A DNA stretch of 64,000 nt from Leptospira abararensis (GCF_016918735.1 NZ_JAFFPR010000048.1:8474-72473); one strand, 5' to 3'. Positions 1 through 9,553 are shown, counted from the first letter of the stretch. A program made the numbers and translations. The notes: a model not told the origin generated them from the letters alone.

Positions 1-275
1 GTATTTTTCTCGAACCATTTTTAAGAAAGTCATACGGCCAAAGTCAACTTCCCTCTTATAAACTTCCCTACTCCACCACCAAACAAAAAAAAGGTGCTCT
101 TACGGAATTTTTTCCTGCCCGATTAGAAACAACAGACAAAACCTATCTCACACCGCTTACATTCAACGGAAGTGGGGATATCCGTGCCGGCATTTTCTCC
201 GATGGGCTTGCGATCTTTCCTGGGGAACTCTCGCAAATCCAACAAGGGGATATGATCGAATTTCTGCCTTGGTGA
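1..275 (+). CDS. moeA: Molybdopterin molybdotransferase MoeA, C-terminal end (partial)
   Basis: The gene enters from the left edge, and its last 90 codons are read in the frame starting at base 3 and ending with TGA at 273-275. The segment contains FNGSGDIRAG followed by SDGLAIFPGE and ends GDMIEFLPW. This matches the C-terminal end of MoeA, where the NGSGDI-type motif precedes the small beta-barrel domain IV. MoeA inserts molybdate into adenylylated molybdopterin in the cytoplasm. The neighbours (narK, a molybdoenzyme, moaA/D/E, mobA) support the call. Only the C-terminus is visible, so full length and start are unknown. Confidence 0.8.
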   Translation, partial: IFLEPFLRKSYGQSQLPSYKLPYSTTKQKKGALTEFFPARLETTDKTYLTPLTFNGSGDIRAGIFSDGLAIFPGELSQIQQGDMIEFLPW

Positions 276-433
276 TCTCAATCTCCAAATTTTCTGTACA
301 AGCAGTACGCAGATGATACGCTTTTTGGTCAAAAAAATTGCCGAATTGTAGTACATATTCTACATAAGGGAAAACCATAAGCGTAAAGTTTAGTTTTAAG
401 GCGTTTTATCCCATTTTAGATCATTTCGTGCTC

Positions 434-449
434 TGGTACGCTTTTTGCA
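434..449 (+). promoter_or_regulatory. Sigma-54 (-24/-12) promoter of narK
   Basis: TGGTACGCTTTTTGCA has GG at 435-436 and GC at 447-448 with exactly 10 bases between them, as RpoN promoters require (consensus TGGCACG-N4-TTGCA). The predicted transcript start is near 460. It is followed by AGGAG at 465-469 and the GTG start at 480, giving a leader of about 20 nt. This suggests nitrogen-linked, activator-dependent control of the transporter and the molybdoenzyme. No clear activator site was identified between 276 and 433. Confidence 0.6.
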
Positions 450-479
450 CTGTTTATCAGCATTAGGAGTACACTCACC

Positions 480-1835
480 GTGACCATTACACCTCATGCG
501 AAAGCAACTAAAATCGAATTATTCAGCCTGGCAACACCCCAGATGCGCACCTTTCACCTAACATGGATTGCATTTTTTCTATGTTTTTTTGGATGGTTTG
601 GAATCGCTCCCCTTATGGTTTATGTTAGAGAAGAGCTTTCTTTAACAAAAGCCCAAATAGGTAACATCATCATTGCCTCTGTCGCCATTACAATATTTAT
701 GCGACTTTTTATCGGTTGGTTGTGCGACAAAATTGGTCCACGGATCGCCTATACATTTCTTTTAACATTGGGATCCATTCCTGTAATGACTATTGGACTT
801 GCGGATAGTTATATTTCCTTTTTACTTCTACGATTGGCCATAGGTGCCATAGGTGCTTCTTTTGTGATCACTCAATACCATACTTCTGTTATGTTTGCAC
901 CAAACATCATTGGTACTGCCAATGCAACCACTGCGGGATGGGGTAACTTAGGTGGTGGTGTGACTCAAATGGTGATGCCCATCCTATTTGGATTTTTTGT
1001 CGCTTTCGGATTTACTACAGGAGTTTCTTGGAGACTTGCCATGGTGGTTCCTGGTGCTGCTTTGTTTATCATGGGGGTCATTTATTACTTCGGAACACAA
1101 GACACGCCTGGTGGAAACTTTAAAGACATCAAAGAAACCTATCCTACCTTCCAAGGGGGAAAGAAAAATTCACTGAGTAACTTCTTACTCGTGATCAAAG
1201 ATCCAAGAGTGTGGTTACTCTTCCTTGCTTACGGTGCTTGTTTTGGAATTGAACTTACCATCAATAACATTGCTGCCTTGTATTATGTTGACCAGTTCAA
1301 ACTTTCTCCTGCCACTGCAGGACTCATTGCTGGACTTTTTGGACTTATGAATTTATTTGCAAGAACACTCGGTGGTGCTTTTGGTGATAAGTTCGGAATC
1401 AAATGGGGTCTTCGTGGAAGAGTTGTTTGGTTGTCAGCAGTACTTGCAGGGGAAGGACTTTGTTTGATTTTATTTTCACAAATGAGTTCTCTCATCCTTG
1501 CCATCTCCTCTATGATCGTCTTTAGTTTGTTTGTGCAAATGTCTGAAGGAGCCACTTTCTCTGTTGTTCCTTTCATTAACAAAAAAGCAATTGGAGCCGT
1601 ATCTGGGATAGTCGGAGCTGGTGGAAATGCGGGAGCAGTGTCTGCGGGATTTTTATTCCGAGGGGACTTAACTTACCAAAACGCACTACTTATCATTGGG
1701 ATCACAGTGACCATTGCATCTTTCTTTACCCTACTTGTAAGATTTTCAACAGAAGAAGAAAAGGAAGTGGGGGATGAAATGAATCAAATTCTACCAACGG
1801 GAGAGAAGAAGCCCACTTTGGTATCTGCTACATAG
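480..1835 (+). CDS. narK: NarK-type nitrate/nitrite transporter (MFS)
   Basis: A 451-aa, 12-TM major facilitator protein of the inner membrane. It has both glycine-rich nitrate signatures: GWGNLGGG at residues 153-160 and a second motif (IVGAGGNAGAVSAG) in the C-terminal half. The TM2 arginine expected to bind substrate is R75 in TIFMRLFIGW. The start is GTG at 480, chosen for the AGGAG ten bases upstream. It probably imports nitrate or exchanges nitrate and nitrite, serving the molybdoenzyme encoded 95 bp downstream in the same direction. The sigma-54 promoter upstream suggests regulation by nitrogen status. Substrate direction cannot be read from sequence. Confidence 0.88.
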   Translation: MTITPHAKATKIELFSLATPQMRTFHLTWIAFFLCFFGWFGIAPLMVYVREELSLTKAQIGNIIIASVAITIFMRLFIGWLCDKIGPRIAYTFLLTLGSIPVMTIGLADSYISFLLLRLAIGAIGASFVITQYHTSVMFAPNIIGTANATTAGWGNLGGGVTQMVMPILFGFFVAFGFTTGVSWRLAMVVPGAALFIMGVIYYFGTQDTPGGNFKDIKETYPTFQGGKKNSLSNFLLVIKDPRVWLLFLAYGACFGIELTINNIAALYYVDQFKLSPATAGLIAGLFGLMNLFARTLGGAFGDKFGIKWGLRGRVVWLSAVLAGEGLCLILFSQMSSLILAISSMIVFSLFVQMSEGATFSVVPFINKKAIGAVSGIVGAGGNAGAVSAGFLFRGDLTYQNALLIIGITVTIASFFTLLVRFSTEEEKEVGDEMNQILPTGEKKPTLVSAT

Positions 1836-1930
1836 AACTTAAGTAGAGTCGATTTTTAAGAAAAATAGATTCATTTTAAACTTGTCTAAAGAAAAACTTT
1901 CTCTTAAGATTTCTGTCTTAGGAGAGAGTT

Positions 1931-4087
1931 ATGGATCAAATTCATTATCGGTCTTGCAGTTTATGCGAGGCAATGTGTGGACTACAAATCGAATTGAAAG
2001 ATGGCTCCATCCAAGGATTTAAAGGAGACCCAGAAGATAAGTTCAGCCGAGGCCATATTTGTCCCAAAGGACCTGAACTCAAAAGCCTCTACCAAGACCC
2101 CGATCGTATCAAATTTCCTCAGAAACGAACAAAAACTGGTTGGGAAACTGTTTCTTGGGTGGATGCCCTCTCCGATATCGCAACCCAACTTGTAAAAATT
2201 CAAACCACATACGGAAACGATTCTGTAGCCATTTACAATGGAAACCCAACGGTTCACAACTACGGATCGATGTTACTCGGTCAAAGATTTTCCAGTAGAC
2301 TCAAAACCAAAAATAACTTCTCCGCAACCTCAGTAGACCAGTTGCCCCACCAATTACTTTCTTACTTAATGTTTGGCCACCAACTCCTAGTCCCCATCCC
2401 AGACATTGATCATACCGATTTTTTTCTAATTTTAGGTGGTAACCCATTTGCATCTAACGGAAGTTTAATGAGCGTTCCTGATGTCAAAAAAAGATTAAAA
2501 GCCATCCAAGACCGAGGCGGAAAGTTTGTAGTGGTGGATCCACGTAAATCGGAAACCGCAGTCCATGCCGATGAACATTTGTTTATCAAACCAGGAACGG
2601 ATGCTTACTTTCTTCTATCGATCCTTCATGTCCTTTTTGAAAAAGATCTGACCAAACCGAATGAATTAGTTCGAAAAGACGACTTAAAAACCATCCAAAC
2701 GATTGCTCAAGACTATAGTCCCGAAAGAGTATCTCAAATCACAGGTGTTTCCAAAGATAGGATCGAAAGAATCGCATTCGAATTTGCGAATGCACCTTCT
2801 GCGGTATGTTACGGAAGAGTCGGTGTTTCCACACAAGAATTCGGTGCGGTCTGCCAGTGGCTCATCAATGTCATCAATATTGTTACAGGAAATTTAGACA
2901 AAAGGGGTGGTGCCATGTTCACACTCCCTGCGGTGGACCTAGTGGGAGAAGGATCTGTGATGCGTTCTTCGCAAGGCAGTTTTAATTCCTACCAGTCAAG
3001 AGTTCGCAAACTTCCTGAATTCAGTGACGAACTTCCGGTCGCAGCACTCGCGGAAGAAATTCTCACCGAAGGGGAAGGAAAAATTCGAGCCCTCTTTACT
3101 TCTGCAGGAAATCCAGTTTTATCTACACCTAACGGAACAAAGCTTGATAAAGCATTGGCTAGTTTGGATTTTATGGTAAGTGTTGACTTTTATTTGAATG
3201 AAACAACAAAACATGCGCACTATATCTTACCTCCTACTTCTGCTTTAGAACATGACCATTATGATTTGATTTTTAATGTTTTTGCAGTTAGAAATACAGC
3301 GCGTTACAACCAACCGCTATTTACCCCGGAACCAGGGATGTTACATGACTGGGAAATTTTTTCTGATTTAACCAAACGATTGGAACTAACAAGAGCAGGT
3401 AAAGAACTCCCAAAAGACATCATCAAAACCAAACTAACACCCGCTAGTATCATTGACCATGCACTCAAGTCAGGACCTTATGGATCCAAAGGGCCTCATA
3501 ATCAAGAGATGAGTTTGGAACTATTAAAAAATAGTCCACATGGTGTGGACTTGGGTCCATTACAGCCCAGTTTTCCGGAACGATTGTATACCGAAGACAA
3601 AAGAATCCATCTTTTCCCGGCGATTTTGAAAGAAGACTTACCGCGTCTTAGAAGTAAGTTTTTGGAATGGGAAAAATTTACCTCCGACAAATCACAATTT
3701 TTACTCATCGGAAGAAGGCATTTACGAAGTAATAATTCCTGGATGCACAATCTTCCCAAACTCATGACAGGGAAACCTCGTTGCACTGTTATGATCCATC
3801 CTAATGACGCCCATCATTTGGGGATATTAAACGATGAAGAAGTCATAGTAGAATCTTCAGTTGGTAAAATTCAAATCCACGCAGAAATTACCGAAGAACT
3901 GATGCAAGGTGTTGTGAGCATCCCCCATGGATTTGGACACAATCGAGGTGGAACCAACCAAAAGGTAGCCATCGAATTTTCAGGAGTCAGTATCAATGAT
4001 CTGACTGATGACCAGGCCATTGATACATTTTCCGGAAATGCTGCCTTTAGTGGAATCAAAGTATCGATTAAAAAACAATCGGCCTAA
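1931..4087 (+). CDS. Molybdopterin (bis-MGD) oxidoreductase, possible nitrate reductase
   Basis: A 718-aa protein of the DMSO reductase superfamily. It has an N-terminal [4Fe-4S] site C9-x2-C12-x3-C16-x27-C44, the molybdopterin oxidoreductase body, and a C-terminal molydop-binding domain (HPNDAHHLGILNDEEVIVES to the end). There is no Tat signal, so it is probably cytoplasmic. Length and the single cluster resemble assimilatory NarB/NasA and the synteny with narK suggests nitrate. However, the region where NapA or FdhF carries the Cys/Sec Mo ligand reads KNNFSATSVDQLPHQ (about 127-141), with no Cys. Substrate is therefore uncertain. An AGGAGAG ribosome site precedes ATG. The stop codon overlaps that of the convergent moeB-like gene. 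Confidence 0.82.
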   Translation: MDQIHYRSCSLCEAMCGLQIELKDGSIQGFKGDPEDKFSRGHICPKGPELKSLYQDPDRIKFPQKRTKTGWETVSWVDALSDIATQLVKIQTTYGNDSVAIYNGNPTVHNYGSMLLGQRFSSRLKTKNNFSATSVDQLPHQLLSYLMFGHQLLVPIPDIDHTDFFLILGGNPFASNGSLMSVPDVKKRLKAIQDRGGKFVVVDPRKSETAVHADEHLFIKPGTDAYFLLSILHVLFEKDLTKPNELVRKDDLKTIQTIAQDYSPERVSQITGVSKDRIERIAFEFANAPSAVCYGRVGVSTQEFGAVCQWLINVINIVTGNLDKRGGAMFTLPAVDLVGEGSVMRSSQGSFNSYQSRVRKLPEFSDELPVAALAEEILTEGEGKIRALFTSAGNPVLSTPNGTKLDKALASLDFMVSVDFYLNETTKHAHYILPPTSALEHDHYDLIFNVFAVRNTARYNQPLFTPEPGMLHDWEIFSDLTKRLELTRAGKELPKDIIKTKLTPASIIDHALKSGPYGSKGPHNQEMSLELLKNSPHGVDLGPLQPSFPERLYTEDKRIHLFPAILKEDLPRLRSKFLEWEKFTSDKSQFLLIGRRHLRSNNSWMHNLPKLMTGKPRCTVMIHPNDAHHLGILNDEEVIVESSVGKIQIHAEITEELMQGVVSIPHGFGHNRGGTNQKVAIEFSGVSINDLTDDQAIDTFSGNAAFSGIKVSIKKQSA

Positions 4088-5160
4088 AAGGAAGATTGGT
4101 TTTTTAGATATTGGGTATAGGCTCGTCTGCCACCCTTAAGGGAAAATATCTCTCCCTTGGTTTGTAAATAGGAAACGGCTTTTTGGGAACGAACTCCTGT
4201 TTCACAAATACAAACAATAGTTAGATCTTTATCAAAATCAGGTAGATACCCTCTTTCTAATTCAGACAGAGGCAACAAAAAAGTATTTGGGATTGGATTA
4301 GAATCAGTTTCTTCCTTTTCTCTGACATCGACAAGAAGAGTATTTCTTTTTTTCTGATAGGTTATGAATTCACTGGGATTTAGTTCTTTCTCATTCAAAA
4401 TGATCTGGGTTTCTTTTTTTCCTTTCCCACAATTTGGACAATCTAAATCCGCTTCAATCTTGGATTGGTAAAGTGTAGGAGGATTCCATTCCATAAAGTA
4501 AACAGAAGATAATTCTGTAACCTTAGGATTTAATAGATATTGCAAAGCCAAGGAGGCTTGGTAAGTTCCTGCAAGTGCCGTCTGCACGCCAAGCACTCCA
4601 CCCATCTTACAATTTAAAGTATCCCCTTCTTTTAAATTCGGAAACAAACAACGGTAACATGGTTGGCCTTTCTCAGAAAAAATGGCAAACTGTGCACTTG
4701 TACGAAAAACCGAGGCTGTCACTAATGGAATCGATTTTTGATTACAAAGATCATTGATTGTATACTTCGATGAAATGGTGTCCGTACAATCCAAAACAAG
4801 ATCCCATCCATCAAGAATTTCGGGTTTTGTTCCTTCTGCTACCAATTCCGAAAAACATTCCACTTGCAACCAAGGGCAATGCTCCAACAAAACTTTAGAG
4901 ACCACTTCTGTTTTGGGTAGTCCAAGATCTCGGAATGTAAACAAAGTTTGGCGATGAAGATTCGAAACTTCCACATGGTCAAAGTCAACAAGACCGATCC
5001 GACCAATCCCACCGAGGGCGAGTTGTAAGGCAGCAGGACATCCGAGGCCTCCAAGGCCAATGACAAGGACTGAAGAATCTCGCCATCTTTTTTGACCAAG
5101 ATTACCAATTTCAGGAACTTGGATTTGGCGTTGGAAGAATGATTCCTCTTCTGTACCCAT
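4084..5160 (-). CDS. moeB: MoeB/ThiF-family adenylyltransferase fused to rhodanese
   Basis: A 358-aa protein. The N-terminal E1-like domain has the ATP-binding loop GLGGLGCPAA, the segment SNLHRQTLF with its conserved Arg, and two zinc CxxC pairs (CYRC and CPNC). The C-terminal rhodanese domain has the loop CETGVRS, with candidate catalytic C319. MoeB adenylates the C-terminal Gly of MoaD, and fused rhodanese domains (as in MOCS3) transfer sulfur to make the MoaD thiocarboxylate. MoaD (ending GG) is encoded 1.1 kb away on the opposite strand. ThiS activation is an alternative role, but no thi genes are nearby. Confidence 0.85.
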   Translation of the reverse strand: MGTEEESFFQRQIQVPEIGNLGQKRWRDSSVLVIGLGGLGCPAALQLALGGIGRIGLVDFDHVEVSNLHRQTLFTFRDLGLPKTEVVSKVLLEHCPWLQVECFSELVAEGTKPEILDGWDLVLDCTDTISSKYTINDLCNQKSIPLVTASVFRTSAQFAIFSEKGQPCYRCLFPNLKEGDTLNCKMGGVLGVQTALAGTYQASLALQYLLNPKVTELSSVYFMEWNPPTLYQSKIEADLDCPNCGKGKKETQIILNEKELNPSEFITYQKKRNTLLVDVREKEETDSNPIPNTFLLPLSELERGYLPDFDKDLTIVCICETGVRSQKAVSYLQTKGEIFSLKGGRRAYTQYLKNQSSF

Positions 5161-5291
5161 AAATGAGAGGAGAATTTAAGATTTAAGGCAATCAAGGAGA
5201 AATTAGACTTTAAGCAAAATAGTTTAATTACTAAATCCAAATTCCTATTTTTGTTTTCAATTGGGAAAACTAGATTAAACTCGACCTTAAG

Positions 5292-6233
5292 GTGAAACTA
5301 GAAACTAGAAAATTTGAAGTACTCCGAGTGAGCATTCTTTCTCATTGTAGTTTTGCCTGTGTTTACTGTGCGCCCAAAAACAAACCTGACCTTCCTAATT
5401 TCTACCCAAAAATTCATTACTTAAGTCCTGAACTTTTAGAATCAAAAATCAAAGCCCTCACATCTCACATCCAACTGAAGGAAGTGCACCTAACAGGAGG
5501 AGAGCCGACTCTCCACAAAGATCTTGTTTTATTAATTCAAAAACTGAAGGAAGTTTCTATTAATGAAATTGCCATTACTTCGAACGGATTCTTTGAGGAT
5601 GGACTCATTCAAAAAATGAAACTCGCAGGACTTACTCGGATGAACTTTTCTCTGGATAGTTTTTCGCAACGAGGTTTCGAAAGACTTAGTGATCGGAAAC
5701 TTCCCGTTGAACGATTATTAAATCGGATTTTAGAGGCAAAAACAGTTGGATTAGAAGTCAAAGTCAATTGTACAGTCTTAAAAGGTTATAATGAATCGGA
5801 AATTCTTGATCTCCTGCAATGGTCAGGGGAAAATGGAATACCAATTCGGTTTTTAGAATTTATGAAAATGGGTCCGCTGCAAGAGGAACACTCTGATTGT
5901 TTTTATTCGGCTGAAGAAATTCGTAACATCATTCAAAGTTGTTACAACATCCAACCTTACCCTACAGCACCGGACTCCACAGCCACCTATCACATCACAG
6001 ACGAAGGTTTTATTTTTGGAATCATTGCCAACCATACAGAGCCTTTTTGTGAGGGTTGTAACCGTCTTCGAATGGATTCTCTGGGTAGGATTTATGGATG
6101 TTTGAGTGACGAGAGATCCTTCGACCTTCCTTCCGACCCTTCGGAGATTCCCTTTGTTTTGCAACAGGCAATGGATACTAAAAAAATGCAATTCACAGGT
6201 TCCGAACTTTCTATGAAATTTATTGGAGGATAA
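5292..6233 (+). CDS. moaA: GTP 3',8-cyclase MoaA (radical SAM)
   Basis: A 313-aa radical SAM enzyme that rearranges GTP in the first step of molybdopterin synthesis. The SAM cluster motif is C19-x3-C23-x2-C26 (SHCSFACVYCAP). The C-terminal cluster is C253-x2-C256-x13-C270. The chain ends in the double glycine (KFIGG) needed for activity in MoaA. The start is GTG at 5292 with a weak TTAAGG just upstream. It is the first gene of a tight operon, since its stop codon directly abuts the moaD ATG. No moaC is visible in the window. Confidence 0.93.
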   Translation: MKLETRKFEVLRVSILSHCSFACVYCAPKNKPDLPNFYPKIHYLSPELLESKIKALTSHIQLKEVHLTGGEPTLHKDLVLLIQKLKEVSINEIAITSNGFFEDGLIQKMKLAGLTRMNFSLDSFSQRGFERLSDRKLPVERLLNRILEAKTVGLEVKVNCTVLKGYNESEILDLLQWSGENGIPIRFLEFMKMGPLQEEHSDCFYSAEEIRNIIQSCYNIQPYPTAPDSTATYHITDEGFIFGIIANHTEPFCEGCNRLRMDSLGRIYGCLSDERSFDLPSDPSEIPFVLQQAMDTKKMQFTGSELSMKFIGG

Positions 6234-6476
6234 ATGAAAATCCAATTGTTATCGTTTGCTGCCCTAAAGGATTTTTTTCCATCCAGACAAGAACTCACTT
6301 TCGATGGAACCAAATCAGTTTCTGAATTAAAGTCTTTCCTTATCGATCTAAATCCAGAGGCGAAAAACCTAATCAAAATCAGTCGCATTTCTATCAATCA
6401 AATCATTGCCAAAGATTCTGATTCAATCACGGAAGGGGCAATTGTTGCCATCCTTCCTCCATCAAGCGGTGGCTAA
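6234..6476 (+). CDS. moaD: Molybdopterin synthase small subunit MoaD
   Basis: An 80-aa ubiquitin-fold protein ending PPSSGG. The terminal Gly-Gly is the site of adenylation and thiocarboxylation. It starts on the base after the moaA stop and ends on the base before the moaE start, so the three genes are almost certainly translationally coupled. Confidence 0.92.
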   Translation: MKIQLLSFAALKDFFPSRQELTFDGTKSVSELKSFLIDLNPEAKNLIKISRISINQIIAKDSDSITEGAIVAILPPSSGG

Positions 6477-6920
6477 ATGGAAACAAATATAGAATTCAAA
6501 CACATTACAGAAACCAAAATAGAACTTTCCTCACAACTTCCACAACTTCCCAGCATGGGTGGGTATGTACTTTTTGTTGGCATTGTACGCGACATCAATG
6601 AAGGAAGGTTAGTCACTCATTTAGAATATGAAGCTTATTCCGAAATGGCAAACCAAATGATTTCTGATATTATACAGGATGCATTCAAAAAATGGGACTT
6701 ACAATTTGCCGATTGTATCCATAGATTGGGAAAACTGATTTTAGGTGAAGTGGCAGTGATCGTAAGCACAGGTGCCATCCACAGAGACGAGGCATACAAA
6801 GCCAATCGTTACATCATCGACCGAGTCAAACATGAAGTTCCTATTTGGAAAAAAGAATATTATGTAGATGGAAGCTCCGAATGGTCACAAGGCTGCGTAG
6901 ATGATACCCACAACCACTGA
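6477..6920 (+). CDS. moaE: Molybdopterin synthase catalytic subunit MoaE
   Basis: A 147-aa protein with the MoaE landmarks: the GIVRDINEGR loop, a YEAY segment, the conserved HRDEAY region, and the C-terminal VPIWKKEYY lysines that form the active site with MoaD's C-terminus. It converts cPMP to molybdopterin. Its 3' end overlaps the mobA start by 20 bp. Confidence 0.93.
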   Translation: METNIEFKHITETKIELSSQLPQLPSMGGYVLFVGIVRDINEGRLVTHLEYEAYSEMANQMISDIIQDAFKKWDLQFADCIHRLGKLILGEVAVIVSTGAIHRDEAYKANRYIIDRVKHEVPIWKKEYYVDGSSEWSQGCVDDTHNH

Positions 6921-7521
6921 TCCAACTTTCATTCTTCTCGCCGGCGGACAAAGTGTACGAATGGGAGAAGACAAAGGTTTTGTTCCAATCGGCAATAACT
7001 CTCATTTCCTAGGCCAGATTTTAGAAAAACTAAATCATTTAAGTAGATCCATTTATGTTTCGCTACGCATAGAACAAGTAGATTCTTATTCTAAGTATAT
7101 ACAAAGATCCGCACTCATTCTAGATCAGGACCTTCCTGTTGAAGGCCCATTAAAAGGGATTCTCTCTTCCTATTTCTACTTAAAAGAAAACAATCTACTA
7201 AATGATTTTATTTATGTATTACCTATTGATATCCCTTATATCGAAGAAAAAACCATTCAAAGGTTATTAGATACATTCCAAAAAAAAACAGAACCAGTAT
7301 CTGGAATCTTTTATGAATCAATGACAGGTTTAGAACCGTTATGTGGAATTTATACAACACAAAGTTTATCCTTGTGGACAACATCTTTATCCCTTCCAGG
7401 AAAACAGGAATTTTCCTTGCAGAAACGAATTAGAAGTCTAGACCCAAAACCTATATTGATTAAACTTCCCTCCGAAGAAGAAATTAATTTCAAAAATATA
7501 AATTCAAAAAACGAATTATAA
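6901..7521 (+). CDS. mobA: Molybdenum cofactor guanylyltransferase MobA
   Basis: A 206-aa nucleotidyltransferase with the N-terminal signature ILLAGGQSVRMGEDKG and a DIP motif (LPIDIPYI) for metal and GTP binding. MobA attaches GMP to molybdopterin to make MGD, the form used by the oxidoreductase at 1931-4087. Overlap with moaE argues for coupled translation. ATG at 6901 is the first in frame and places the LAGG motif at the usual distance from the N-terminus. Confidence 0.88.
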   Translation: MIPTTTDPTFILLAGGQSVRMGEDKGFVPIGNNSHFLGQILEKLNHLSRSIYVSLRIEQVDSYSKYIQRSALILDQDLPVEGPLKGILSSYFYLKENNLLNDFIYVLPIDIPYIEEKTIQRLLDTFQKKTEPVSGIFYESMTGLEPLCGIYTTQSLSLWTTSLSLPGKQEFSLQKRIRSLDPKPILIKLPSEEEINFKNINSKNEL

Positions 7522-7533
7522 AGGAACGAATCG

Positions 7534-8124
7534 ATGAGTTTTTTCAAAAGGAAAAAGAATTGGATCTTTGATATGGATGGCACCTTGACTATCGCCAACC
7601 ATGACTTTGATGCCATCAAACGAGAACTAGAGATTCCTTTAGATACAGATATCCTCACTTCCTTATCAAAACTCTCCAAAGAGGAAGCGGAAAAGAAACA
7701 TTTCCAATTAGGTGAAATTGAACTTAAAATTGCAAAGTTATCAATGCCTTCCCGAGGTTGTTCGGACCTATTAAAAGAAATCAAAACCCAAACAAACAAC
7801 TTAGGCATTCTAACTAGAAATAGTTTTTCTAACTCGATTGAAACTTTGAAGGCAGCAGGTTTAATTGATTACTTTCAGTCTGATTTTATTTTTTGCAGGG
7901 AGCGGGCCTTACCAAAGCCAAACCCCGAAGGGATCTTTCGTTTGATGGATCTCTGGAAAGCAAATCCCAAAGAGACAGTGATGATAGGAGATTATGTATT
8001 TGATTTAGATGCCGGAGCTGCTGCTGGCGTCGATACCATTTACATTGACCCGGCAGGGCAGTTTCCATTCAAAGAATCTGCAACCCATTGCATCAAAGAG
8101 TTAGGCGAAATCCTAAGCCTATAA
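7534..8124 (+). CDS. HAD-superfamily hydrolase (phosphatase-like)
   Basis: A 196-aa haloacid dehalogenase-type phosphatase. Motif I is FDMDGTLT, with nucleophile D13 and D15. Motif II is LTRNS, the motif III Lys is in LPKPNP, and motif IV is MIGDYVFDLDAG. The small helical cap between motifs I and II is of the phosphoglycolate-phosphatase type. It follows mobA by 12 bp behind AAAGGAACG and probably ends the moaA operon. Substrate is unknown. A role in recycling a phosphorylated by-product of cofactor synthesis would be only a guess. Confidence 0.8.
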   Translation: MSFFKRKKNWIFDMDGTLTIANHDFDAIKRELEIPLDTDILTSLSKLSKEEAEKKHFQLGEIELKIAKLSMPSRGCSDLLKEIKTQTNNLGILTRNSFSNSIETLKAAGLIDYFQSDFIFCRERALPKPNPEGIFRLMDLWKANPKETVMIGDYVFDLDAGAAAGVDTIYIDPAGQFPFKESATHCIKELGEILSL

Positions 8125-8329
8125 AGAAAACAAATAATACATCTGTTCTTATTAGAAGAAACAAGATTGTAGCGTTATTCGTGAATTTTTCTAGTTGAAT
8201 GATTGATTTACACGACAACACAAACACTTTCAAATATTCGAATACTCTCAATATCAAAATTTTCTCCAAAACCAGAATTTCAGACAAATTTGTGAATCAA
8301 ATATTTCCTCCAATTGTTAAGAGGTATAG

Positions 8330-9517
8330 ATGCGCCTCTCTCTTTGTTTTCCAATTATAACTTTCTCACTTTTCATAGTTTCGTGTAACAGTCAGTCTAC
8401 CAAAGGGGATCTTTCTGCCGTTGCACTTTTGAATTTTCTTGGGGTTCCCGCAAACCCTACCCTTGAAGATAAATTCCAATCCATACAATTAACGACCTTT
8501 TACAGAAAAGATGGAAACTTACAATTTCAAGATATCTTAATCGAATACCAGTTAAAAACACTGAAAGACAGTTCCGAAACTGTGGAAGCATTTATCGGAA
8601 ATCCAAATGAAATTTCTTTTAACACACAAACGGGTCAAATCACCGGATATATCCAACATAAAGAAGATCTTTTTCAAACCAACTCTGTCGTATTCTCATA
8701 TTCAGATTATACAAAAAAATTCAAAGTTTTCCTAACCCTAAAAAAAGAAGGAAAATTTATCTCCTTTCGTGAGTTGACGACCACCCCACCAAACCCTCCG
8801 ACCATACCACCTAACTCCATCACTTTACCACCAATAAGTTATGAAACAAAACGTTCGTTTATCGGTGGAACTGAGTACCAGGTGATTCGAGTCAAATTCC
8901 AAGCAGGAGCCGATCTCTCCGCCTACAAACGATTAGATGCCTACATTGGTAGACCAAGTATCATTACTCTTGCAGCAGATAACTACAATGTGATTAATTA
9001 TATTTCTGCAACGTTTTTCGATACCTCTTTTCAAAACTTTCTGTTTCTAACTCCCGAACTAAACTCATCTTATAAAATTATTGTTGTGGGTTCCACTGCT
9101 GATGCAAAAGGAAATCGAAGTATCGATACAGTTCCACCACCACCTCCACCATCTCCTTGTGCGGGTAGTGTGAATGCCCCAACCATCATTGGAAACTGTG
9201 CAACTCATTGTATGGTGGTCGATTTGGTTGGAAATCAGATGGAATATACTGCAAAAACAACAATCGGAAGTACAACGGAAGAATATTTTTACTTAGATTC
9301 GACCAGTGCAACCGTAAGTGGTAGTAACGGCCCGGCAGGTTTTGTATATACCGAACAATTTTCTCCCATTGGAATCGGAACGTACCAAACGGACCCAAGA
9401 TCATTTGATGTCACTACTTATAATAACGAATGTGTTGTCCTATCATCCTATTTTGCCCAAGATGGACTTGCTGGATTTAGAGATAATTATATATCTGGAA
9501 AAATAAATGTTCCTTAA
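8330..9517 (+). CDS. Lipoprotein of unknown function
   Basis: A 395-aa protein with a signal peptide ending in the lipobox IVSC (Cys about 19), so it is probably exported and lipidated. The N-terminal ALLNFLG stretch resembles other unrecognised lipoproteins in this window. The middle is beta-rich and Thr/Pro-rich. A proline run (PPPPPP) precedes a C-terminal part with three spaced cysteines (PCAGS, GNCATHCM). I recognise no domain. The flanking gap 8125-8329 is AT-rich with no clear gene. Confidence 0.7.
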   Translation: MRLSLCFPIITFSLFIVSCNSQSTKGDLSAVALLNFLGVPANPTLEDKFQSIQLTTFYRKDGNLQFQDILIEYQLKTLKDSSETVEAFIGNPNEISFNTQTGQITGYIQHKEDLFQTNSVVFSYSDYTKKFKVFLTLKKEGKFISFRELTTTPPNPPTIPPNSITLPPISYETKRSFIGGTEYQVIRVKFQAGADLSAYKRLDAYIGRPSIITLAADNYNVINYISATFFDTSFQNFLFLTPELNSSYKIIVVGSTADAKGNRSIDTVPPPPPPSPCAGSVNAPTIIGNCATHCMVVDLVGNQMEYTAKTTIGSTTEEYFYLDSTSATVSGSNGPAGFVYTEQFSPIGIGTYQTDPRSFDVTTYNNECVVLSSYFAQDGLAGFRDNYISGKINVP

Positions 9518-9553
9518 CCATTGTTCTACAAGATATTAAATTGATATGATTTT

